Source: Thereva unica (Eukaryota > Arthropoda > Insecta > Diptera > Therevidae). From it: a DNA stretch of 64,000 bases. Within the stretch, counting starts at the first letter, position 1. Every line of letters begins with the position of its first letter. The stretch spans positions 137,666,101-137,730,100 of the forward strand of contig OX465283.1 of assembly GCA_949987705.1 (NCBI GenBank), in the 5' to 3' direction. Below the pieces are notes generated by a model, which was not told where the DNA came from, searched no databases, and worked only from the letters and a program-made list of their open reading frames with translations. The position numbers and the translations under genes were made by a program. This document shows, piece after piece, positions 22,230 through 36,400 of the stretch.

Positions 22230-24230
22230 ACGCTCATATCCCAGTAGTACATTATTTTTGAAGCGGGACATTTAAAAAGGTTGAGGCCTCAGTACAATTT
22301 GCCATTGTGTACGGGACAAATGAACTGCCTCTTGTAAGTCCGGCTCAACTCTAGTTGCATCTAGCTTGTCATTAAAGGATTTCTGTAAACAGGAGAAAAT
22401 GGTTGACAGCAATAGAAGGTACCATTGCATACCATACTGTTTCCCACAACTATAGCGGTAGTTCTAAGAATTGTAGATCCAACCTGCTTTAAGTGGTATT
22501 TGAGCCTAAATTGATATGAGCGCGCACCAAGGCACAAGCAATAGTTCTAATTGTTTTCACGCTTTTACGCCTTGAGCTTTGCACAATAATTTCGAGTGTT
22601 CATTAACTGATGCGTCCGAAAGGTAATACAACTTTTTTCAAAATTTGTTAGATTTTTAGATTGGAGTTATGAAGTCAAAGTGGCCAGAATTTGCCTCCAG
22701 CTTGCACCTCTAGCTGACCTTCAACTATGTAATGCTAAGTGTTAGAACCTTTGAAGTTAGTCAGGCTGCTTGGGAAACACCTTTAAATAGTTGGCCAAGT
22801 AGGATTAAAAATTCAGATTTTGATTGATTATAATTTATAATGTAAATGTTCTAACGCATAAGTCTGTTTACCAAGCATTATGCGTACTACAAATATTTGT
22901 CAAAGCCTCAAAAACGAAGAAGAATTATTGTATATTGATATCTAGGAGCACTATTGAACAACCATTTGTTCTGCATATAACATTTTAAAAAATAAGAAAA
23001 CGAAACTAATTAATAAAGAATCTCTCATTTGAAATCACCTTAAATGGCCTTTAAATATCTAGCCTAAAATAAATCGAATTAAAAATATTCAAAGTAAATC
23101 TTTAATTTTTTCCTTGACATTGGCATTGTGCAATTAAGCAAATCAGCTGCTCAGACCAAAACAAAATTATCTTAATTGAACCAATTAATGCTTTGAAGTC
23201 TTCATCTAATTAACTGAAATACAAGAGAGAACATTTTTCCCACAGGCATATTTCACTGATGGTGGCAATTCCAGGTCTCAAAAATAAGTACAGACAAAAT
23301 ATTATTATTATTTATTAACATTTTATTTAAGACCTTTATTTTTTTATAAAAGTTGAAGCTGTTTTAAATGCTTTTACATACAATACATGTCGAAGGATAC
23401 TCCATCACTTATTTTACCTGGCATATTTCAGCATTGTATGTAGCTAATTAGCATCCATATATTTCGATCTTTAGAGAACCTCAAAAAGCCGGGTTTATTA
23501 CATTTAGCCATGGGTGATATGGCAATCAACATCATAATTTCGAGGTATAATGTCACCTTTTGATGGAGTAATTGCATTGTTATGCTGTATACGACATGAT
23601 GCCGGTCTGTTGACAAGATATGTAGGTACATATTATACATATTCCATAGTGAAATTTTTTTTCAATCATCTGTTGGCAGGGTTCCGCAAGGATAGTTATA
23701 ATAGCCTATATTCATCTCTATATCACAATATGATCCTGTGACTCCTTCAGGGAAAACAGTGCACGTCAATTTTATGGTGAAGGTGAATACTCATGAAAAG
23801 GTGTGGAATTTAATTTTTTTTTTGGAGGAGACTTGCTAGCTTATGGATATAATTTTTTAAATTATTTATTCAAGCTAATTTGGCTGTGTATGTACTGGTA
23901 CTTCACAAACACGATCTGATTTTGGATAAAGTAAAAGCTTTTAATTAATAAATTTTGTGAGAGACCCTCTTTGCCAGTTCACTGTCCGTTAACATTTTGC
24001 TTTTCTCAATGGAATTATATCATTATTGATTATTCCTTTAGGAGTTTTTTCAATTACACAAGATGACCTTGGTAATGCAGTTAAAAAACCATTCCATCCT
24101 CACGGCGAAATGTGACTCAGAAAAGTTTCAAAGTTTCCAAATAGTGTTTAAAGGGATGTTCGGAAAAATAATAGTATATAATAGAAATAGGGAGAAAGAT
24201 CTAGAAATTAAGGAAGCTGTAATTGTAAAC
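22230..24230. other. Gene-free AT-rich stretch
   Basis: No exon of the neighbouring genes, RNA gene, or transposon domain was recognised. Open frames at 23428-23741 are short and mirrored. Confidence 0.4.
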
Positions 24231-24239
24231 CGTCCGTTG

Positions 24240-24694
24240 GTTGCCCGAAGAAGCCTACCTCAGATCCACATATAAAAGAAACAAAAAATTTGAACAAAAG
24301 GTTCTCAAAAAAATCCCAAAGTTCCTTTCCGGCGATACCCCGGGCCTTAAGAACAGGGCGGACTCGGCGGCTGGGTCGTGGTGGAGTAAGACCCCGGAAG
24401 AAACACCTAAACTACTGCACCACCGCTTACCTTTACGTGAACGCTCCACCTCAGAGCGGACGCTGAGCACCTAAGAGAACATCTAAGGTACTTGGTATGA
24501 TAATTCAGAGGAGAGATACATCGTCCGCAGCATTATTTAATTGCTTTAATTACTTGCATTCATTACAACAACATGCAGTTGCGCAACATCACTAAATATT
24601 TCAACAATTTCGGTGGGTGGGTGACCAAATACGTTACCATAATTAACCTCTTTCTTTATTAAATGCCTGAAACCCGCCCTGGTACCAGTAACGT
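24240..24694 (-). repeat. Dispersed repeat with TACCAGGGCGGG terminus (copy 2)
   Basis: Minus-strand copy of the repeat at 6218. It starts GGTACCAGGGCGGGTTT at 24694. About 235 bp on it has GGAGCGTTCACGTAAAGGTAAG and GGTGGTGCA, each matching copy 1 with substitutions. The last part (towards 24240) is AT-rich. No coding sequence. Confidence 0.5.
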
Positions 24695-25189
24695 TTCTCC
24701 TCTGCTCAGCAGTTATGTGTTAGGCCCTTCGGATTGGTCTGGCTTTTTAAACATTGTCATGAAAGAGTTGTTTAAAAACCATGTATAAATTTCAGCTTTT
24801 ATACTTTAACTTAAACAAGCTTAGATCCTGCGCACTTTTAACACGTGATACCGGCCGAAGTCAAGATTTGTAAGCCCCGGACGTTTTTCAGTAGTGACAA
24901 TACACAGAACAAATTTTTAGTGTTTATACTTTGACGTAGGTCTGACAGGCCCTGGCTCTTAAGGCCACGATCAAGCATGCGTGACATTCAAGGATGACTG
25001 ACATGCATGCGGGTTTGTGTATGGGCTTGCAGCATGGAGGGACAAGCATGCATGACCGAAATCAAAAGTGTTTGAAATCCTGTGGGCGGAGCTAAGTGAA
25101 TGACAGCATGACAAATTGGATAGTAAAAATGCAGCAAAATATTACATGAATTAATATCTTCTGTCGTCTCAGCTGCTTCCGACAGTGGT

Positions 25190-26000
25190 ACTACAACGCG
25201 CTAGTCAAGGTTGTCTCTCCCTCTTCTATATCTAAATTATCGTCAATGTTGAAGGAAGACCCTTTACACTGCTGGCATAGTTCCGTGCAGAACAGTCCTG
25301 CTTGCCTATACCCACATCGACGTCGGCAATATGCATTTGCAAAATATAACTTGAAGTAGCCTCTCCACAGGGAGGGGGGGGGGGTCAGTGTGGTTATGGA
25401 AACTAACCTTTTTGCAGCTGCATTAGGAGGTCTGGAAGACGTGTTTGCTGATTGCTTGTAGGCTGATATCATGTATTGTTTATACCTCAGCTTATTCAGT
25501 TTTGTAAAGAGCAATCATAAATTTCTCAGCAGCAACTGCTGTTATTTCCTTTGAATAGGCTGAACGATCAGTGAGTTTAGTAGTGTAAATAAGGGAATTG
25601 GTTGAATAACTTGGACGAAGAGTGGCAAATATACATACATTGCGGGAGTTTAGAGACCCATCATTATAGCCAGAAACATTTTCCTTCACAATTGCGCGAC
25701 ATTTTTTTCAGCTATTCTACTTTCATTGCATTTTGTCGTCAGCATGATGATTAGACTATCTTGGTTTTTGGAATACGCTACCAAATTGTATCACCACCGA
25801 TAGTTTTTTGGGTGACCTCCTCAAGCGCTCTATGAATCCGAATACCCATCCAACACAATAGTCATGTGCATTCAGTAACTCACTTCGATCCTCTTTGTAC
25901 AAAAATTGCTCAAAATGGAATTGGACGGTTGCACAAAAGTCTAGGGACTTCATTATCACGATCACCGTACCGAGAGATCGGAAAACTAACTAGCGTGGCT
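25190..26000 (-). pseudogene. Transposon-associated cysteine-cluster ORF remnant
   Basis: Minus-strand pieces in order: 25965-25756 (FHFEQFLYKED.., then FIERLRR), 25689-25492, and 25514-25191, which ends with CRRRCGYRQAGLFCTELCQQCKGSS. The last block resembles the cysteine-rich end CGCRK.GL.C...C..C.G..C of a repeat-borne protein that is multicopy in insect genomes and that I cannot name. Frames are broken between pieces. The stretch 26000-26540 may be its upstream part, but I see no motif there. Confidence 0.4.
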
Positions 26001-26544
26001 TGTCATAGTATTATTTTCGCTGCTGTAGATGATGTTGAATAGTTTCGACAGGCCACTCGCTTCCATAATGTACTTCAGAGGCATAAACAGGTGCAGCCAA
26101 CCTAGTCGTACACACATGACTCACTATAACATCTCGCGCCTTCAAGGTAGAGAGGTTGATTGAACGTGGCGAAAGTTATACGATACCCAACGAGTGTGTC
26201 TTGTCAATGGCCACAGCAGGAGTGGCACTGATGGGACGATGGTCTTAGTATGAGGGAACGATATACTTCGGTCTTTGATGGGATCAACTGACAAAGCCGA
26301 CTTCGCGCATCTTTTCAAAAAGTGTCAGTGGTGCAGCTCCTAAGCTTCCATGGATTGGGGCTGGTGGTACATCGTTCAGCTGTGCCACCTTTTAACCGCA
26401 TTTTTTGGAGTGACATTTTTGGAGTGTCTGTTGGTTAACAATTAAGGAGACGCACATAATTGACGATAGCTTCAAATCGAGTTGAATACCGAAGGCCTGC
26501 GCACCCCGCAGTGTATTAGGTCACCAAAAAATTAAGAATAGAAG

Positions 26545-27395
26545 GATGGATTATTGCCCGTTAAATTGGCCGCGACGGGAATTTGCACCATCTAAAAATT
26601 CCTTGGATGCTTATTTGGGATATGAGATAATTCAAACAGCTGGTTAGCTGTTAATTCTAATTTATCCACTGAGGAATAATGGTATGTTCTATTAGAAACC
26701 AGCCAATATTTTATTTTGAGAGCATTGAACGCCTTAAAAAAACATCCTGAATGTCCCTGTTGATAGTTCATATGCTTTATGAATAGGCACGTAAGTTGGG
26801 CCTTCGGGACAATGGGGAATACTGTAAGGTTAAGATTTGAAGCCATCCAAATTTAATGATTAAAGTAGATTTCTCAGGAAAAATATATCTACTTTTTTAG
26901 GTGGTTAAATGTTCTTTTAAAAGCTAAATCCTTAATTAGAGAAGTAAGACTAAACGAGATGCCATATATTAAGTCAATGTTACCACGAATTTGCTTTGCG
27001 AAATATACCCTGAAAAAAAAACCATTTTTGTAGATTATTAATTTGGTATAGTATCAAAGAACTTAGAAAACGAGTTATTTCTAGTTCTACTTAATGAATA
27101 AAATGGTATGGGCGCTTTATTTTCAAATTATTTCCGTGCTAATTTATTTCAAATTGAAATATCATCATTTTAATTGCAGTACATATTCGAACATTATGCA
27201 AGGTAAACAGTATCGCGAGAGATTTTTCAAATGACTTATTTCCACAGTTATTATTTGCTGTCTAAAATTTAATAAAAAAGTATAAATTATTTACAAAAAA
27301 TGTCCTAAGTACATATTTACATTGAAATAACAAAAAAAAATTAAAAACAATTATTTTGGTTAACACTGCACACTCCGAACTGAAAAGCACCAGGT
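26545..27395. other. Gene-free stretch before the cadherin 3' end
   Basis: AT-rich. It would contain the cadherin 3' untranslated region next to 27401, but I cannot place its poly-A site with confidence; several AATAA-like strings occur between 27120 and 27360. The small open frame at 26846-26592 is unassigned. Confidence 0.35.
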
Positions 27396-27400
27396 AACTC

Positions 27401-30400
27401 CTAACATCTCGAATTATTCAGGTGGAATGGTTCCCTAAATGACTGCTCCAGATTGTGCAGTCTCTGTTCCAGATCCGTCATTGAATTCCTAAAACTGTTG
27501 ACTCTCGGCCTCGCCAGCATCCTTGATCCTTGCGGATCCTCACGAACCCCAGAAAAAGAGTGCCTCATTCCTTGCCTGGTTTTTGGACTGCGAATACTCC
27601 GACTGAAGCTTTGCCCCTTCACCGGCTTCACTGGTATATTATGAAGCTTTGAATGAGAGTGGTTCACGTCACTGTTTTTTAACGAATCTTCGTAGCTATC
27701 GCTGAATAGGGAAAAGGTGGTAAAGTTTAGTGGTGGTCACAACCTTGAGTTACTGAAAATGCAAACCTGCTTTCTTCTCCGCAACAAAAGTTCACGTCAG
27801 TCTTATTGTTGCAGGAACATTTTGGTCTACCGATGCTGCGTCGTTCGCGTAGAATCCGCATCAAGTTTTCGGTTGGTGTTTCGCTTCGTTCATGGGCGAT
27901 GAATCCAACGCCGGAGTCGTGCCCACTGGAATGATGAGATTGGACTGACGTGTCCTGTGGGGGAGCCCTGGAAGGATTTTGCTGTTAGCGGTTGTGCTTG
28001 TTAAATGTTAAATATGTGTTTTACGGGGTAATAAAAAAAAACCAAAACGAATCGTAGAAGTTTTTGGGAATCTTTGTGAAAGTGAATGTTCGTTGACCAG
28101 AGTTGAAATAACTGCTAATAAATTGCACGTAAATCAAGACTGAAAAATATATTACCACAAAAAGACCAGTCTCTAGTCGAGTCTATAGATAAAATTTCGT
28201 ACAAATGTACAATTTTTGAAGATATGGGAAGAAGATTTGCGCCAATCCGCTTGTGCAGTGTTGATCGGCTATTATTGCAGTTTAGGATATAATATATCAT
28301 ACGCCATATCATATATATTTATTATATCATATACCCTATGTTTGAAGTTCTCGGAATTTGTTTATTTGAAAACTTATGGGAAAATTTTTATGAAAATCAT
28401 ACTTTTAAGAGATCTGCTGTAACTTTGTATAACAAACTAAATTTCGCATACCAAATCGCAGAAAATGTTGCAGTGACTTGTATATGCCTAAAACACAAGC
28501 CCAAAAATGGTATTTAAATTACCTTGTTCTTGTCGACCTTCAAAGCCTACAAACGAGGAAAAATCGGGCAGCGTTGTCGCATTCCAACCGATATCCGAGT
28601 GTTTGGCGGTTAGAACCATCGCTGGAACGATCAAGACCCATATCATATCCGTTTATGCGCCAACCGAGACTAGCACGGACGCGAACAAAGACGAATTTTA
28701 CGATCAGATCCAACATACGCTGGATACGATACCTCGAACCAAATTAAGTCGCGCGGACTTTAATGCATATTTAGGAATAGATCGAACCGACTGCGAAGGA
28801 ACGATTAGAAAATTAGGACACGGAGTAATTAACGACAACGGCTTATTCCTTCTTTGGGGTCGTCCATAAATTACGTGAGGCGTTTAGGGGAGGGAGGGGG
28901 TCGAGCCGAATCTCACCAAATCTCACGTGGGGGAGAGGGGAGGTCTCGGCAAATATCACGTAATTTTTTTTGTTTTAAAGAAACAGTGTAAAATGCCGAG
29001 AAAACTGGGTTAAATTAAGTCAAACATGTTTCTCCACTATAGACCTCCATTCACTTACAGGCCGCCGGTAGGCAGTGGCCTGTCAGACCAGGTCGACCAG
29101 CACGACTAAGCTTGACTCAGTCTAACTGAGGGATGATACTTCAGGTACCCGCCAGACAGGCCGTGGCATGCAGATGAAATCATGATTCTCTACAGACACA
29201 CAGGTGAAAACGACTGCTTAACATAGCAGGTTATTAATTCAAGCGCAAAAATCTTCATGGTCTCAACGAAAGCTTCAAGGCGGCTTCAGCCTCACGCCGC
29301 GCCGTGAACACCCGCAAACAAGCGCAAAAGCGAGTGTGGATAGTTTTCACGCTTAGCTCGCGCCTTGCTTTCTGTTACGAGTGGATACAGCGTGAATTCT
29401 TCCCCTCAATTCACGGCTCGAGAGTGAATAGAAGCTCAGATCTTCAGGCCAGAACTGACGATAAATCCGATTTTTGTCAGCTTTCTTGAACTGTAGGCAT
29501 TCTTGAACTTCAGGCCATACAGTTGGCGGCCGGTGATTGTATGGTAATACTTGGCCTCAAGGCTAAAACTTTCAGGCCACGGCCTGCCGGCGAACTGTGT
29601 GTAAATTGGGCCCTTAAGATGTGGGTAAGGTAGGACACACAAAAAAATTACTCGATTGCTTAGCCTCTAAAGGCTAGTCAAACGCGCGACTCGTCGAATG
29701 CTGCAGAGTACGAGCCAAGTAATACTGAAACGCGAAAAGGCCATTAGAATTTAGTGCTACAAGAAAGCACATGCCGAATTTTTGCGTAATGAAATGTTGG
29801 GTGAGTGCTCGCGTTTTGGTAATTGTGTGTCCACCACAAGCAGAAAAGCGAGGAGGGCAAGCAGTCCGCATTATCAATTATCTCAAATAAAATCTTGCAC
29901 CCAAACCCCCCCATTCACACAGATGACCTTTTTACACACCTTTCACTAGATTTCACTACGGTTACGTACACGGATTTTATACGCGAGGGCCTTTCCTGCA
30001 GTTCTACATTCAAACTCTTTGGTTATGACCGTAAATTCGTATTTTTAATGTAAATACTATGGATTTTATAAAATTTGAAAAATCTCACGTGAGATTAGGG
30101 GGGGAGGGGGTCGGGACAAATCTCACCAAGGGGGGAGGGGGGTCGAAAAATCGCAAAAATCACCTTACGTAATTTATGGACGACCCCTTTCATTCGCTGT
30201 GTCAAACAACTTCATATTTAGCAACAGCATTTTCCGCCATCCACTCAAACACCAACCTACCTGGCGAAATCCATTCGGCAAAGACTCGGCGATGTTAGAC
30301 AACATTTTGATCAACGCAAGATTCCGATCGAATTTCAAAGACGTACGGGCAATGCGTGGGCCCGATCGAAACAATTTCTTGTTCGAGCAAAATTTCAGAT

Positions 30401-33400
30401 GTGTGTACAAAGAGTGCCTTCGGGACCCGGCCATCAGGCGAGAGTTACAAATGTCATTATCCAATAAATTCTCGGCGCTCGCAATACGGGACGATATCGG
30501 AGTCTATAGTGGAGTGTGCAATGGAGTTGTGTCCACCTATCCGTAAACGAACGTAGTCATGGATGTCGGACAGCTTTCTAGACCTCGTCGATCAGCGGAA
30601 GGGAATGAAACAAGTCTACTTTGAGCAATACCGACGATTGAACAAAGAAGTTCGACAGAAATCTAATCTAAGTCTAAATGAAATGGAAACGAGAAGGGTA
30701 CTGGAATAACGTTGGTTGAAGTTGTTCAAAGAACGCAGAGAAGTGTCGGTGTATATGAAGGTCCTGGCCAACCTTCGATATCTACTAATAAACACCAGGT
30801 CAAGGAAGTCAATAATTTGGGGCTCAAAACCGTCGATTGACAGTTGGAGACCTTGTTGATATTACGTAAATATCGTTGAGGCAGATGCAATTGATTTTGA
30901 AATACCATTTAGGTCTCAAGCGCGTCGACTTCCGTTTGGTTTGAAAAGGGTGTAAAATTAATTGAAACCTTTTGTGCAATAATATAAATCGACATACTGC
31001 AAACAAAAACCAGTAAACCAAAACCAAAAACATTGACGAGATAAATAGGTTACTATGCAGGCAAATCATAGGAGCGATGAGAAATATTTTAAAATATAGT
31101 AGTGTCCATACGATACACAGGTAAACATTGTCTGGGTGATCAAACGTCGAGCTCAGAAGAGAAGAAAAGACAATTACAGCTGATAGATGCCAAAATAAGA
31201 GATATTATTTTTTTTTAAAACCAACAAAAATAGAGATTGCTAAAAAAAGTTTAAAAATACTTTTTTAATTTCGAAAAATGCCAGTAATGTTCATTACAAC
31301 TCTCTCTGTTGCCACTTTTAACACTTCGAAATCACAAAAGTGAAACCGTAGTCCATTGGCAACATAACATATAATTTCCAAACAAAAATCCAAAGATTTA
31401 AGAATCAATTACCAGATGATTTTTGTTCTTTTTCACTTTCAATTATTTTTGGAAATTTTTTGACATAATGATTTTGGCAGGAATTTCGCTGAGAAAATAA
31501 ATAAAAGTTGAGAAATTAGTTTTTGTTGTTCTTTAAAACGAATACTCTTTTAGAATTCATGCGTGTTACACACTTGCGTGCTTCGCCGGTGGAGCAATCC
31601 AATTTCTGCTCGATGAACGGTTATGTCCGAGGGCGACAGAATTTTCCAATCAGGTATTCGAACTTCTTCCGGCTGATCCGCGTAAAATCGATTACAAAAA
31701 CCGGAATCAGGTAAACTGCTTAAAACTACTCAAAATCGTACTTACAAATTGCCGCTATGAATTTGATTAAACCTCAGGCAAGCAGCGTCGTGATCCATAA
31801 GATTAAGGTTGGTGCTCATCACTGACTTGGGCAGCGGGACGTCGATATACTCCCTAGGCCTGTCGCTGCAATAAACGCAAAAAATGACATCAACGTCCGT
31901 TACGTAAAAACGGTAATTAGCGCAGAATAACGACTAGCTTCGGAGCACTTACTCGTACTTAGTGAGAATGCCTTTGGCCGCCTTCATGGCTGGAAATATC
32001 TGCGGTCTCTGGTGGTGGGCAAGGTCATCACGCAGTGATCTCTTGGAGTCCGGACTGCTGGTTGTCGTGTTTGTCGTCTTGCTACGGCCAGTTCCCAAGG
32101 TGCTGGGGACTCGGGCCACTGAGTACGCTAGACCGGTTTCGGATGGCGGCAGCGATCGACGTCTGCAATATGAAAAGACAAGAATTAGAAAAACCTTAAG
32201 ACAACCGCGTGAAGTCTTGCGGAGCAGTGCGTCTTGCACCAGCTGTTAACGTTACATTCTTTGAAGGTAGTCTCCAGCTGACTGGGCCGAGGAGGACTTT
32301 AAAGAACCTGATCGAATCGTAACTGCTGTGATCTCCCTTGGTCATCGCAGGTATGTTCTTGTGCAAAATTATATAACCAACACCATCATAATTTACAGTT
32401 ATTTAAAATCGACGTGCAGCAATGGTTAATGGAACTAGACAAGTCGGACAGGTACTCAGAACATAGCTTGCGGCATTAGCTCCAAGAATGTTACGTAAAA
32501 GGTAGAATAATGGGGAAAAGCAAAACACCCGAAGCTTGATTTCATGTAAACGTTACTTTATTGCACCTCTTGTCAACAGTTCCATCAACCATTCGTACAC
32601 AAAGATTACAACATTGGGTCAGGGCATTAGCAGTCTTTTGATTCTTCTCTTATAAATACTTAAAATCTACTTAGGCTACAATTAGTTCTGCGGCGCTGAT
32701 TTTACCGTCGGTAGCGGACGCATACAACGCAAAGAGACGTCGCCAGGCCACCTGCGAAGACGACTACGGCCAAGATGATCGATATCAGTTCAGTGCCGCT
32801 CATTGATGTTCCCGCGGATTTTGAGGATGATCTGGAACGATATTTGCCAAGATCCGAGAGCTCCAAAATTTGGGCAGATGGTGATATCGTGAGGGCTTTC
32901 ATGTCTATGTTTGCCATCGCTCTGTAAGGGTAGAGGTTAAGATAATTTGTTGGTGGGTGGGTGATTTGCTGTCAAACTTACGCTTGAAGTTCCTCCATGT
33001 CAACGATTGTGTTCGCTTTGGGGTCCACGGCATAGATGTAAGCGTCCGTTCTGTAATTAAGAAAAAGAATTTTGGATTTTTAAATATTTAGAGCTTATTA
33101 ATAAATAATATGGGAATGCAGCGAAAATAATGAGCAATTAACTAACTTCAACTATTAACACCTATAGCCAAGTGGTAAAAGGTCAGATCGTGAACGCCGT
33201 TACCGACGAAAACGATCCAGACGGCACCATTCTGCCTGATAAATTGAGAAAAATTGAGGTCAAGCTCGCTACGATTTTCCTATCAATACTTCAGGAGCAT
33301 TCTTACTGTAGCGAATGGCACCAGGGCCACATGAAGCAGGGATCTGCAGATCTCTATAAAATAGCCATTTCCGGAATCAGGGAAACATGGCCAGACGCTA

Positions 33401-36400
33401 AGCTCAAGGTTGGAGGAGGAGATCCCGAGCCGACCGTGAGCGCGTTCTTGGATATCAGCGGAACCAGCGACCTTCAGGCTATTCTGGATACTATTCGGCT
33501 GAGTAACCCACAGCCACAGGCGTCATCTTGGAAAATTACGAAATTGGAGGATCCGAAAGGCGACGGCCGAGTGGTTACCCAAGTAATTAGCAAGGACCTT
33601 TGGCGAAATATGGTGGCGTCATAAGTTATGGGTTTTCTCCATAACTCTGAGGCCTATCAAAGTGGAGTGGATTCAACTGCTCCACCTGCGGCTGCAGATG
33701 GTGAACCCTCGGACACTGCAAAAGTATGGAAGTTTCTGAACCCAGCGTACCTTGCATTGCTGGTGACACAGTTACGTAAGTAGCCAAACCTAATGTGCCT
33801 GGCATTGCGGGTGATACAGGAACGGAAGTAGCTGATCCTGAGGTGACTGAGCGTTTTCACCTACCAAGCCTGAGTCCAAAAGCCCTCTTTTCTTATCCCA
33901 AAAAAATATCAAAATCTCAGGGGTTCCTTTGCCGTCGAAGATGGGGAATTTGCCTAACTTCTTTCGGTGGGGGATGATGATATTTCTCTCACACCGAAGA
34001 AAGACGCAGCTGACATAACCGTGATCGAGATTGATCCCGCTGCTCGCAACCACTATGTTGAAAATAGCGCAGATTAGTCTAAATCGCAGCAAGGCTGCAT
34101 CCGCTAGACTCTGCTTACGCCTTTCGAAGGCTGATTTAGATGTCGTCTTGGTACAGCAGCCTTGGATTGTCCGTTTTGCTTGTATGCAGAATCAAGAGTC
34201 AAAATATAGGTTACTGTATTCCAGAAATGGGGAAGGTAAATCAAGAATCTTTTATGTTTTCTAAATAGAGCAATGCTGACACTGTGGGGGCCTACTTGGA
34301 AAGCACCCCTAAGGGGGTGATGGAGTTGAATAAATAGGTTGTAAGGGGAATTTTTTTCTTTAGTCAGAATTTCTTCTAACTTAGTAAAAATACTCCTCAC
34401 CATAAATAATGCATCCCCTAAAGGGGTTAGCCCAAACCACTGGAGCTATAATGACGAGGACATCCACTAAGAAGCGAATACTGGAAATTCACCCCCTAAG
34501 GGGGTAAAACGGGCCTAACCTAAACGGCTAGAGCTAAAGGGCTGAAATTTTGACATCCACTTTTTTGAAACTCATCACCTAAGTGGGGAAATGAATAGGT
34601 TGTATAGGGAATTTTTTCTTCAGCCAGATTTTTTTCCAATTTTGTATAAATACTATACACCATAAATAATGGAACACGGCAACTTGGATTTTTCCAAACT
34701 CAACCCCGAAGGAGGAAACAGGGTAGAAACAGTTGTATGAGAAGTTATTTATTTCAACAGTTGTTCTTAGAACTTGGTATAAAAACTATATAGCATATAC
34801 ATATAATGAAATACATGTTTTAGCATTTGTCGAAAGTTGTGAAACTCGAAATTCACTTTATTTAGAATTCATTCGTGATTGCTTTATAATTTCTTGCACC
34901 CACGTAAATGGGCGAACAAACTTAACGAACGTTCGTCAAACCCTAAAATGTCACTTCTCTTGATGACATATGTATACATGCCAATCTCTGCTTCAAAACT
35001 TGCAGATTTGATGAGCAGAGGTGATATAGGTAACAATTTGTTTATCATATTTATTAAAAAAATACACTCTAGGGGTATTCATGAAAACGTGTAAATTTAC
35101 ACATTCCGTATACGCGTATTTTTACGAGGTTTGTTTAATGAACGCACCTATGATGACTTGATGTATGTAAACGATATAATTGGCCAACTGTTCAAAGTGG
35201 ATGTTAATGTCAAAATTACTAAACAGAAAAATGCCAAAAGAGAGTGAGAAAAATAAATTAATTAATTTTGTGCAATATATTGCTTGCACACAATTGACAT
35301 TTGAAAAGTTTACACATATACGAAGTTTACACCACAAAATTTCAGCGTAAACTTATCTAGTCGGCGTATTTCACTTTCCATACAAATTTTGACAGTTCAT
35401 TTACGAGATTGGAAACTTATACGATTTACGCGGCTTACTAGGGATTTACACGTTTTCATGAATACCCCTATTATATTAAACCTTTTTTAGGGATAATAAC
35501 AGCTGACTTTTTTGGTTGTTTTTTTTTTTTTTGAAGGAAAACAGTGCACATAACAAACTGTTTTTATTTAAAGGCGTTGCAAGGCACGCGGGTTTTATGC
35601 TAGTGAGTAATAATAGTAGAAAAAAGGATATTGCAGCATTACGACAAGGACATCTTATAAATCGTTTTCAGTAAAACGAAATTATAGCGTACAATGCAAT
35701 ATTACTTACGCTGCTTCAATCCCACCATTATGAGGCTCCAGCAATCTTACACGAACATCCATTCCAGTCGCCTCGCTCAACGTATCCATCAATTTATCAA
35801 CATCCTTCTCAACTTCAAGCGGCTTCCCAGATATAACCAATCGCACCTGTTTAGTCTCATCCAGGACATAAACAAACACATTCGCAATACTGCTTTTACC
35901 ATCATCATCACCTCCTCGATCGGTAGCCTTGACATCAAAGCCATAAACACGTTGATCCCCTCTTACAGGTCCCAAAACTCGTATTTTTCCGGAAGTTTCA
36001 TCGATTCCGAAGAGTCGTGAAGGTTCATTCAAGAGTTTGTATCGAATTTCTGCATTCAGTCCCAAGTCGTCATCAGTGGCTTCCACTTGTGTCACAGGGA
36101 ATCCAAAGTTTGCAGTATTTGGAATGACAGTAATAATTGGTCTGCCATTGCCTTTGAATTTTGGTGAATTGTCGTTAATATCACTAACACGAACAACAAC
36201 CCGAACTTCGTTGTCTTGTAAGCCTTGTATGCGATCTCCCGCCACAGGATATGTCATTGTTGGTAGAGTTCGGCCTTCACGTGTTAAGGGGTCCGCGCGG
36301 ACTTTAAGTCTATAAAAATCTCTATCTTCTCTGTCTAAAGGCTTTATAACAATAATTGAGCCATTTTTTGAGTCAACAGCGAAGGCATCTTGTCCATATT

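Larger units (their letters stand above)
28505..30800 (+). mobile_element. RTE-like LINE, 5' half (copy 3), split by a TIR element
   Basis: Endonuclease domain in the cadherin intron, opposite to the gene. 28505-28852 gives VAFQPISE, SVYAPTETSTD, DFNAYLGIDRT and GHGVINDNG. After the insertion it resumes at 30191 with SNSIFRHPLKHQPTW, DSAMLDNILINARF and MRGPD, and fades by 30800. Against copy 2 it lacks the GD of AGDFN and has other lesions. The join CTTCTTT/CATTCGC matches the uninterrupted CTGCTTTCATTCGC of copy 2, which fixes the insertion point. Confidence 0.75.
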
